Shown here: positions 10,970 to 19,815 of the stretch, piece after piece | Numbering within the stretch: position 1 is the first letter of the stretch | Layout: the number at the start of each line of letters is the position of its first letter | NCBI GenBank assembly: GCA_964017145.1 | Contig: CAXHKQ010000317.1 | Coordinates: forward strand, 1 to 26,992 | Length of the DNA: 26,992 bases | Direction: 5' to 3' | From: Agrocybe praecox | Lineage: Eukaryota > Basidiomycota > Agaricomycetes > Agaricales > Agrocybaceae | Position numbers and translations under genes: made by a program | The notes under the pieces: generated by a model | What the model was told of the DNA's origin: nothing | The model's database searches: none | Seen by the model: only the letters and a program-made list of their open reading frames with translations

Positions 10970-11068
10970 GTTCAAGGTCAGAGAGCTGTATTTGGTTCGG
11001 ACCAAAGCAATCGACATCGGCCATCTTGAGCACCCATCTCGAGCACTTCGGCTACTAAGGGAAAGGTA
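10970..11068 (+). other. Possible captured exon fragment inside the 2.1-kb element
   Basis: A plus-strand stretch reads FKVRELYLVRTKAIDIGHLE, continuing as HPSRALRLLRER. It is bounded by acceptor-like ACCAG (about 10968) and donor-like AAAG|GTATGT (about 11066), so it looks like one exon of a gene picked up by the transposon. No family is recognised, and the frame does not continue on either side. It could be chance. Confidence 0.25.
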
Positions 11069-12294
11069 TGTCATTGGCAACTGTGCGGCTTCGATGTTAT
11101 GCTCACGTGTAATAATCTTTTATTTATCATTTCTGAGGTCCCGTATTCATGAATTCAACGTGGAGGAGCGGAGTCAAACAGTCTTTTTTGACAAGTTATT
11201 TTAAGATAAGTCTAGAGCACGACTACACTTCACTTGTTTGTCTATTGTGTTCTGTATAGTATATACATTTCAAGACGGGTTCTATTGAACGATATTTTAG
11301 AAGTGTTTTCCATGTATATATGCTACACTGTATATAGAAGCCTTCTAAGGCATATTCACGCGCTCAATGTGCAGACTCAGCCCTCCCGATAAATTTGAGG
11401 CATCCAGGGAACATCCGGGGATATTCAATACATATCCATCTACGTCTATGCACCAAATATCACTACACCGCTTCCAATAGTATATGCAGGCTGCATTGAG
11501 CATAGATGCGTAGTATTTACAAGTTATACGCTCATTCTACCTGTTCTGCGCGTGCGCAAGGAGCCTCCACTTAGCTAAAAATAGCATCAGAGTAAACTTA
11601 CCAAGTTCCAACACCGTGCGCGCAATTTGAGAAATCCTCATTCAAATCCCTAAGATGGTGTCGCTCTTGTTATATCTAGTCTTGTGATCGTACAATGGCT
11701 CCATAATACACATTAGGGTGATCGTTTCCAATAAGTCACAGAACAGCGACTCGGAATTAGTATGATGAGAGCATGGCTGGCTCGGAAAACCGAATGTACG
11801 GTACAATTTTGTCAATACGTGTCTTTTAAACCTTCATGCATCGCTTCAACGTCAAATCTTCTCTTTATTTGAGCCCGTATAGTCATAGAGGTGTACAGGA
11901 CACAAAGCCTTTCAGAACATTCCCACGATTCACTTATTCCATCGATACCGTGTATGGTTTCCTCGTTTGACGCTCGAGGTAAAAGCTCGATGAACAAGCT
12001 CGTTTACAGTAGCTAGGGTGCGTCTGATAACACAAAACTGTTTTATAGTACCGCTATAGTTATTAGTATGCATGCGGAAAGTCTCAGAGAGCGAATCAAT
12101 GTATATTTTATATGAAGCTGTGTATAAACAGTTTTAATATAGTCCGATTTGTGTCCTGAGGACCATTGAGAGTGTATATAGCAAGAAGAACTCATCCAAT
12201 GAATAATTGGACAGGATATGCTTGTAATAGATCACATTTTATGACCTTCCAGGTCATATCCCTTCTTTTAAAACATTCTCAACACAATATTCGG

Positions 12295-12592
12295 TATACT
12301 GGGTATATATCCACCTTAAAAACGATGGATTAGGTCTTTATGTTGAGTATACGGTGAATGGCGGGTGTTCAGTCATCGCCACTTGACCATTCTTAAAATA
12401 ACTCACGGAACCGACATATTTCCGCGGTTTTTCTGACATATAAATACATTAATGACTATTATACAAAGTTATATGAAGTTACATAGGTGCTACGGTGCCT
12501 CAGAGGTGAGAAACGCAAAGTGATCAAAAAAACTCTCTGCGCGATCAAAAAAACTCGCTGCGTGGGATTTTATGTGCAAACGGCGCATCATA
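12295..12592 (-). repeat. Right inverted arm of the 2.1-kb element, with 21-bp duplication
   Basis: 298 bp. The extra 21 bp is a tandem copy of the GATCAAAAAAACTC...CTGCG segment (about 12520-12565), which is single in the left arm. The left arm corresponds to the unduplicated state. Confidence 0.9.
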
Positions 12593-12599
12593 TATTTAG

Positions 12600-13230
12600 C
12601 CTATCAAATGAATGATATATCTACGAAATAATAAAATATCAAACTTTCAAACTTCATCGCAATTAGTCATGAGTTTCACAACTACGTCCATGATTTACCA
12701 GAATGGGGCGCAACTTGAGACGATAACACAAGACGATAACACGCAACCAAAGGAAAGGCTTAGACGCTGCTAAAACGCTCGTGCTGTGCATGCACATGCG
12801 CACGAACATCCCTCCCTATTTATGTACACTTATGCGGAAGGGGTAGAGAGTTGAATCACAGGAGAAGGATAAGTATGTTAGGTAAAAGAAGGGAAAACAG
12901 AGGAAAGGAGAGAAGGAGAGAAGGAGAATATCAAAGAGAAAACATTACGCATAATAAAAGCACGCGCCTGGACATGGACTTGGAAGCAGAAGGGGAAAGG
13001 GGCGAAAACAAGAAAAGACGCGAAAGAAAGAAAGCAAGAAAAGAGAGAAAGTGATAGCCGTATATAGACATACCGGTAGCGCAGGATCAAACCCAAGCCG
13101 AGGTCCAAGCAATATTGATCATTCGCATCATCCCTAAGTCCGATGGCGTATATCCTTGGTGTACATGATTGAACCAGCATGTGCATGTGTTCCCGCTGAA
13201 GGATGTGATAGTCCTAGTCATAGCAGAAAC
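12600..13230. other. Spacer; no gene seen
   Basis: Sequence between the 2.1-kb element and the second block of permease relics. About 12850-13050 is strongly purine-rich on the plus strand and gives Arg/Lys/Glu-rich open frames with no sign of real coding. Confidence 0.4.
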
Positions 13231-13254
13231 GTGGGCGGAGCATCATATTAACAT

Positions 13255-14940
13255 GGAGAAGGGGATGATGCCTTCGCGTCCTAGTTCTTGGCTGACGCGG
13301 CCTTGGGAGAAGACCTGCGAGGAAGAGAAAGAGAGTTAGGCGGGAAGCGGGGGGAAGGAGGGGACACATACGATGCTCAACACATTCGTTAACGCGCTCA
13401 TCGCAATGAACACACGTAACACACTCCGCCCCGGGTCCATACACGTTCCTGAACAGCAAAGCAGCGATTAATCGACCGCTTCCTGTGATTTCTTCTTTTG
13501 TCGCACCTAAATCGCGACATAGGTAAATTATCATAATAAGCACCAGTTGCCATAAAACACATACCAGCAAAATAAGCGATATTCGTCAACGGATACAACA
13601 CTGAAACAGCCGCGATACGCACAGTCCGCTTCGGGTTCTTGACTTCTGAGAGCACATGGACTTTTCGTCCGTTAGGAATGTTGTTGGTGATGTTGAGTTG
13701 GGTTGAGGGTTATGGTTCACTTGTGGCCAGCGTTGAGTGTTGAATTCATTTACTGCAGCGCCCGGAGGGCAGGATATGAACGTGAATGAGGAAAAGAACG
13801 AGCGGTAACTTGGCCGAGTCGCGAATGATTCATTCGCACTGCAGTCATTCGAGTAGTCGGCCCCATGCCAGATGGTGTACGTCTTTAGTGTGCACACGTA
13901 TGTAGCATTTTCTGAGAGCGGAAGATGGTGATTATGATGCCAGCTTCGTCTTAGCGATATTTGGAGAGACTCCGATAGATCCATAGACGCAGGATAGACT
14001 CTAGACAGAAAATTTGAATATCGCATTCGAAGGGGATGGATTTGGGAGGGGAAAAGAATGAAAATAGTGGGCATAGGAGACGGCGCAAGGTGAGAAAGGA
14101 AAAGAAAACCCAAAGTCCCATCTATATATAACGGGAAGCGAATTAATGAACGAGCACGAGCACGCGTGGGGGCAAGAAGAGGCAAAGGGAGGGGCGAACA
14201 GAAAAAAAGGGAGAGGCAGGGAAAGAATAAAGATGACGATCCATAATTATATCGATCTTTTTCTCAGCGCGGGTGGGGAGTTGAGTGTTGACGCTTGGAA
14301 ACGAAGACAAGGATGGGCGTTTGAAGTTGATTTGAAGCTAACGACGAGCAGGGCCTAGCTGTTCACGTTGGTCTTATCGGCTCGTGTTCGTCATGCTCGT
14401 CGCAGTCCCAGTCGCATTGATGAGGTAGGCAAGAAGAAAAAGCTAGCGCGAGGAAGAACGCAGGAGTGTCAGTTATCCCGATTGACTGATGTACCAATGT
14501 AAGCTTGGAGGACGAAGGTCAAGACGCCAATGACCGCTGAACGGACAGGGAAAATTGGAGAAGAGGGAGGAGCGAAGAGGCAGAAATAGTGAGTAGGGGT
14601 GCTGGCGAAAGTGTTGAGAGCTATTGAACATCAAGCAGAGCAGTCGGGAGTTCGAACGGGAAGGGAGTATGCATGGGAGGGTTATATGATTAACGAGAAG
14701 AGCGTATCCGTCGTTGTCATCACACGTCCTGGTCAACGTGAACCACTACGCGATCCAACCGAAGCCCACCCATTCAGCCTTCCTCGAGTCCTGCCCTAAA
14801 TCCCACTAAACATCGACTTCCTCAAGCCATCCTCGACTCATAATCCCCAAGAAACTCGCACGCACGATGTCCGCGTCGTACTCGCCTGCGTATCCGTCTC
14901 CGTCTGCGTAGACTGGCTCCATTTGCACGTCTTTCGTTCT
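13255..14940 (-). pseudogene. Decayed MUP1/LAT-type permease relic 5 (spans most of a gene)
   Basis: Minus-strand pieces: N-terminus VQMEPVYADGDGYAGEYDAD at about 14935-14875 (stop at about 14812); MLSEVKNPKRTVRIAAVSVL then TNIAYFAGM at 13655-13570; GATKEEITGSGRLIAALLFR then NVYGPGAE at about 13510-13425; and VFSQGRVSQELGREGIIPFS at about 13305-13246. These correspond to the NEVKNP motif, the SGRLVAALLF segment and the VFSQGRLVQELGREG loop of fungal amino-acid permeases. They are separated by intron-like sequence and stops. This is the only copy keeping the central motifs, so it is the best one for naming the family. The stretch from about 14800 to 13660 is not recognisable. Confidence 0.65.
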
Positions 14941-15234
14941 TGATAGGCTTCTTGTGCTTGAGCAAGATGTGGTACGGGAGGGGCTTTTCGTCCAGTAGAT
15001 GTTGCTGGGGAGGTCATTTATGTGTGGTCGGTTACTTTGGTTGATGACTGAGGGCGAGAGGGAATGGGAGGGACGGAATGGAAGGGAAAGGTGGGAAAGC
15101 CGACGATGAAGTCGAGGAGCGTCCTAGATCATCAAAGCAGAGCAAAGACCGTCAATGCGTCAATGAATGGAGACCCGCATGCGATGAGAGGGAGGATCCG
15201 CGGAAGGGCAGGAAGAACCCAAAGGCCTAAAGGC

Positions 15235-15510
15235 CTAAATATTCAAGCGAGCATATAAGTACTGTGTTGAGTAAAAAAAGAAGAAAAAAGAAAGAGAGCG
15301 TACCCGATACAAGAAAGGAAGGAGGAGAGAAACATTCAAGCTAAGGAAAGCTAAGGAAATGACGACAAATGGGGGGCGAAAAAAGCGATGGGTTTGGCAT
15401 GTCGCTTCGTGCGTCCGTGTGTATGGAAAAGCGGGATGGACAGGAATGAAGAGACACGTCCGCTTAGGTTGAGAATCGAACTTGGGGTGGTAAATACACT
15501 GTGAGGTGGT
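15235..15510 (-). pseudogene. Decayed permease relic 6 (membrane segment 1 fragment)
   Basis: After an acceptor-like CACAG, the minus strand from about 15499 reads VFTTPSSILNLSG. This is the segment that follows FNRIIGTG in MUP1/LAT permeases (usual form GVFATPSTILSSSGSVG). It then becomes a Phe/Leu-rich reading with stops. No other motifs were seen. The 8-bp tandem AGGCCTAA near 15221-15238 is at its lower edge. Confidence 0.5.
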
Positions 15511-15810
15511 TAGCATGGAATTGTATCATATGATAAATACGAAGAGAAGTGAGGAGGGAAAGAAATAAAAGCTCGAAGCGCTCACTCCAAGCCTGCCATC
15601 CACGCATATGCATAAAGACACAAGCAATGGCGTGCATGAATATCTTTCAAACGGTATCTGAAAAATGAAACCCTCAAAATTCACCTGAAACACCCCTTTA
15701 TCTTGGTTCCATCGAGTCCGCTCGTTCCCTCTCAATCAAATTCACTGCGCTTCGTCGGCCGGCAGCATGTCCATTGCGCGCACAACTGCGCTCTACAATG
15801 TGATCATCGT

Positions 15811-15980
15811 AGAGCAGTCTAGCCTGCCGCTGATTGAAGTAGTTAAGGTTCTGAGGCGCGTCGAGCAGACGTGCACGATGGCAGTTGTGGTTACAAACTA
15901 ACCGCAAACGTCAACCGAAATTCAGTCGCGCTGTCAGTGTCATGTGATTGGGTTTAATCTAATCTAATCTAATCTAATCT
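15811..15980. mobile_element. Second copy of the 169-bp MITE family (partial or diverged)
   Basis: Begins TAGAGCAGTCTAGCCTGC, resembling the left end at 1705. It shares a long block GCGCGTCGAGCAG--GTGCACGATGGC with 1752-1779 and the AATCT run near its far end (1840-1852 in the first copy). The right terminal repeat expected after the AATCT run is not recognisable, so the copy is truncated or diverged there. No target duplication was found. Confidence 0.5.
15956..15980 (+). repeat. AATCT x5 microsatellite
   Basis: Five tandem AATCT units. The first MITE copy has about two units at the matching position, so the run probably expanded within the MITE. Confidence 0.9.
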
Positions 15981-17317
15981 GTGTACCTATATAAGTACGG
16001 ATAAGGCAGTTGGCCAGATATGTATTACAAGCATTCGCTGTCTCCTTTTCGTGGCTGTGAGATGTGCGCTCTGTCCCGATTCTTCTATTTAATAAATGAA
16101 GCAGACTCCTCTGTCACAATATCGGTGGACCAATTTCGCAACATACACGCTTACAGGCGAGGTCAATCACTTTCACTATAATTGACCTGGTTCTCATTAG
16201 TGCTGGTGTTCCTGTATGTTTTTTTCACATATCTTCGAACATGTCTCTGGAAGCGGCCGTGATAATTTGCGTCACCCCGTTAATATAAAAAATCGCGAGT
16301 AGCAAAAGGAAATGTTATTGGCACTGCGTAATGATAGTAGTTTCTTGTTAGGATGGTCTTTAGGATAATATCTAGGTAGAACAAGGAAGGGAAAGCGTCC
16401 GTAGGGACACGCGGTGAGAAGGAATGAGATGTAAGCATAGGCGGGTGTGAGGGTTTAGAGACAGGCTCAGTCGCAAGGATGGCTATGAGGGGAATCATGG
16501 AAATTGGAAGTCAATGGAGGTAGATGATACGAACGGAGAGAGTCGAAATAAAAAGAAAACAGAAGACGGAAGTTGACTCGCATTTTTTTGAGGCAAGTAC
16601 AAAATATATCGATCAGAGGCTGCCTGTTATGTAGAAGGGAGAGGGTAGGTAACTTTTGGTATTCGAAGAATCGATCAGGGGAGAGAGAAAGAGAAAACAA
16701 GATGAAAATGTCGCATCAAATCGTATCGCACGAGTGAATAAATGGATGAATGAATGGACATGATTATAATTCAACGTGAGCACGAAGGCTTTAATCGTTC
16801 GGTGCGACATCATCTCATCGCTCCAAGGAGAGAAAATGAACGCACGATGAAAGGGGAAGATATGATACCAAACGGGAGTGAAGAGAAGAATGGGTGGGAA
16901 GGCGAGGGAAATGGCTGGTGGACTACCTGCGGAGAAGTGAGCGAAGGAAGCGGAGGGACGGCAAAACACAGAGAATGAATATTGAATAACGTCTAGAGTG
17001 AAGAGATTGAAAGGTAGACGTGTTATGGGACAAATCGAGAGGAGGCAAGGCGCCAGCGAAGACTGTACGGGCATGGAATAGATTGGGGAAAAAACACATG
17101 AGCACAATTAAGAAAGAAGAAAGATAGAGTCAGAGAAACCGACGGTCGCCCAGAACGAAAGAAGAACGTAATGAGGGAGGAAGGTGAGAAAACCATGAAC
17201 ACAGCGGGGTGGAATATCACTAGCACTTTCAAAGGAAGATAGACTTAGGAAGGGAAAAGAAGAAAATAATGTGAAGAAGAGGTGAGGCAACAGAGACGGA
17301 AAGTAAGAAAGAAAAAC
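15981..17317. other. About 1.3 kb with no supportable gene
   Basis: Purine-rich plus strand, so the minus strand gives long Ser/Phe/Leu-rich open frames (for example 17107-16613) without family motifs. These frames probably reflect composition. It is probably the decayed downstream body of permease relic 7, but no membrane-segment motif could be matched. Confidence 0.35.
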
Positions 17318-17834
17318 CCAACTTGGGGTGGCGAATACACTACAGGAGGAGGGTCACTCGGATCATACAAGAGAAGGGGAAGAATCGAAGTCGCCAACGA
17401 GCTCAACGACGTCATCATTGGAGCTGGCAACAAGGAGTCCTCTAAACACCACGGACCACCGAGGGAACCTGCCACCGACGTCCTCGACATCTACCAACCC
17501 AATCTATGCAAAACACCAAAGTCCAACAACGAAACGAAAAAACATTGAACAAAAGAAAAAAAACTCACCCAATCCCAATAATTCTGCACTAAACAGCCCA
17601 CTGACCTGTCCTCCTCTCCGGTGTATGCCCTCCCTCATCATCCCCATCCGCACGTACGACATCAGCGCTGTACCCATCTGCGTATCGTTCGTCGGCATCC
17701 GCGTCCGCATGGACTTGTTTAACTTGGAAGTCTTTCGTCACTTTGGAGAGCGCGTACTAGTTGACGTTCGAAAGGCAGATGTCGGACCAGATGACTTGTT
17801 TAAGTGGGGATTATCAGCAATTCTCCTGAAGTAA
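17318..17834 (-). pseudogene. Decayed MUP1/LAT-type permease relic 7 (N-terminal part)
   Basis: From about 17755 the minus strand reads SKVTKDFQVKQVHADADADE, continuing through DGYSADVVRADGDDEGGHTP. After a stop, it reads RIIGIG at about 17585 followed by a donor-like GTGAG. About 230 bp later an acceptor-like CTGTAG leads into GVFATPSWVF (about 17340-17312). RIIGTG followed by VFATPS is the canonical first membrane segment of the family. The intervening stretch is conserved between relics 3, 4 and 7 and is best read as a long intron. One stop in the N-terminal exon and loss of frame after VFATPSWVF show decay. Confidence 0.6.
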
Positions 17835-18224
17835 CACAGGAGAACGGTACAAAGGAGGATAGGGAGTGAAGGATGTGGAACGGGAACTGCAAACACCAAG
17901 TCACATTATGGTACTTATCCCCAGTCAAAACCAGCACGTTTCCGTGCGGTTGAGCCATGTTTGTAGAGTCTGATCATAGTCTAACAGTTGTCAACATAAA
18001 ATCCGGACTGGAGCAGATTTTAATATGTTATAATCGTTTACGCATGGTTGTCTCCGTTTTTTATATCGACTGCCAGCTGTTTTGAAATGATTTCCATATT
18101 ATTGTAGACCACACTTTCGAAATACACAGAACCGTTCAAAACCGATTATAACACATTTATCTGTAATATCGAAACTAATTCTAAATACGCCCACGTCCGA
18201 TGATAGCAGATCCCATCCCTTCGA
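17835..18224. other. Spacer between permease relic and HMG-box-like gene
   Basis: No gene seen. AT-rich with no repeats related to the subterminal arrays. The lower part (to about 17900) still resembles the upstream block of the permease repeat. Confidence 0.4.
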
Positions 18225-18745
18225 TTACTGCTTTTTATTCCCGGCCTTCTTGTCAGCCAATCGCTCGACTCGAAGTGCTTGCCAGACCTTGCGTAACAAG
18301 TTGCGATGATAAGTACATCAATACTACGTGTAACATAGTAGTGGAAACAGCGCTTACCTTTTTTTCGTCATCTGACAATGAGTTAAATGCCTGTTGTACT
18401 TCGTCTTTAGTGGGATTCGTGTGAGTCTTGAGATATTCCTCGCCGAAAAGGTTCCTAAGGCAGAACGATACAATTAGACATTACTGTGTCAAATTTCCAA
18501 CCACTGGCAGCCTTGATTAAGATTGAAAGCACGTACCATGCCGCACAATTGTGAGATTGAAAATAGTACTTTGGGCCGTTTATAGTTTTTGGTGGATTCT
18601 TTCCAGCGGCGCCGGCATGTATGTCTTCGTTTACTGGAAGTTCCCAAAATCATCATCTAAAATGATACAAATAAAAGAAGACAGCAACGCACCAGTATTA
18701 ATACCAGGAACAAGCCCGAGAGGTGTCACTAGGGGGTAGGGTGCA
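18225..18745 (-). pseudogene. HMG-box-like accessory gene of the transposon, one frameshift
   Basis: Minus-strand exons supported: the exon ending at 18537, then 18454-18358 and 18287-18225 (stop TAA). They are joined by GT-AG introns of 82 and 70 bp. They read NPPKTINGPKYYFQSHNCAA, then WNLFGEEYLKTHTNPTKDEV, then QQAFNSLSDDEKKVWQALRV and a basic tail ADKKAGNKKQ. The pattern of aromatic residue, LF-E, spacer, F-LS-DEKK-W and basic tail resembles an HMG box, a DNA-bending fold. Upstream, VPDDDFGNF (about 18705-18643, after another likely intron) connects to VNEDIHAGAAGK only if one base is added near 18641, so a 1-bp deletion is likely. The true start was not found. Its position beside the transposase module suggests an accessory role, which is inference. 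Confidence 0.55.
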
Positions 18746-19815
18746 AGTGCAGAGTGATAAAATATAGTTACATATGTGTTAGAAAGTTAGACATGTAAGT
18801 GTGTTTATATTTCGGGAAGGGATATTTTCTCGGAATATGATGGCCGTTAGCAGGGACGTATATTCCATCCCGGGCAGCATATACAGGTATTTACTCCATT
18901 CCACCCGGCATTCCTCCATCAGACATCCCGAATACTATCCCATTCCGACTGCATAATTGCGCACCCCGAGCATCCCGTCCTGGGTGACAGGTCCACGTGC
19001 CCTTTTCCGACATTGGTTCAAGGCCGGAATGGATGTGGTACTAGACCTAAGGAACCGTCAAGCTGGAAGAACTCGTCAACAGGAGCTGGCTGGGATTCCA
19101 CGCTCATGATCGCGATGTACAGATGGAATCCGGAGCTCTACATATTGCGGCCTCGGTACAACGTTGCCGGGTAGTAGGCTCGACGGGTGGGATTGAACAC
19201 GGTGGTGGTACTGACATACATAGTGGCTTCGTGTACAAGTTGTTAAATTATAATTTATTCCAAGGCCAAGTAGAAAAAGAAAAAGTAAGCATTGAATGTG
19301 CTCCGTAAATATCCATGATACTCCATCCCAAACATTATGTCGAGGGATCGCACCCAATCGCCACGATGCGTAATAATCGCACAGCTTGAGGTCCGAAAAA
19401 TAGTGCGTTGCCCTTTTCTTGTATGCCGGGGACCTTTTTTACATGGCTGCTCGGCGTATAGTTTTGGGTCATGCATATGTTTTTCCGCGTCACGCGCGTG
19501 TTTTCCATGTCGCGTCGCGTTAGGGCCAAATCGAATTTTCTTTCGTCCAGCTGTCCCCTCAACTACCGTGTTAGGGTCAAACCAATTTAGAATACTGTAC
19601 TTGACTTATATACGTAGTACAAATCCCTTTATTCTATGGCCATTTTTATTCACGGGAGGCCCTTGTCTTTCTCCATCCCAAAAATTATGCCGAGCATAGC
19701 ATCCCCATCCCCACCCATACCAGTAATAAACAGGCACTGTGACTTTATCACATATGTATGTTAACCAATATATACAAGGGGTGGTGTGCTTAATATCAAC
19801 ATTTTGATATGGCCG
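18746..19815. other. About 1.1 kb between HMG-box-like and companion genes
   Basis: No supportable gene. It contains a 24-bp direct repeat (CTCCATCCCAAACATTATGT at 19321 and CTCCATCCCAAAAATTATGC at 19671) with about 22 of 24 positions matching, 350 bp apart. About 18860-18960 has several CCATCCC/CCATTCC-type words (CATCCCGGGCAGC, CATTCCACCCGGC). Confidence 0.45.

Larger units (their letters stand above)
10492..12592. mobile_element. 2.1-kb non-autonomous transposon with long inverted arms
   Basis: Inverted arms (10492-10768 and 12295-12592) begin TATGATGCGCCGTTTGCACA and are essentially identical by eye, apart from a 21-bp duplication and one base in the right arm. They are flanked by the 7-bp direct repeat TATTTAG (10485-10491 and 12593-12599); it could be counted as 8 bp (ATATTTAG) if the terminal A is assigned differently. 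The 1.5-kb interior has no transposase-like frame, so the element is non-autonomous. Long arms with a target duplication of this size would fit MULE-like or hAT-like groups, but this is not resolved. It inserted 31 bp downstream of the NLR stop codon, so it probably now shapes that gene's 3' end. Near-identity of the arms suggests a fairly recent insertion. Confidence 0.9.

Noticed and set aside
12851..13054. Arg/Lys/Glu-rich open frame as a nuclear protein
   Set aside because: It is a purine-rich simple-sequence stretch with no conserved features.
16613..17107. 164-codon minus-strand open frame as a membrane protein
   Set aside because: Hydrophobic only because the plus strand is purine-rich. 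No recognisable motif, and it lies in permease debris.
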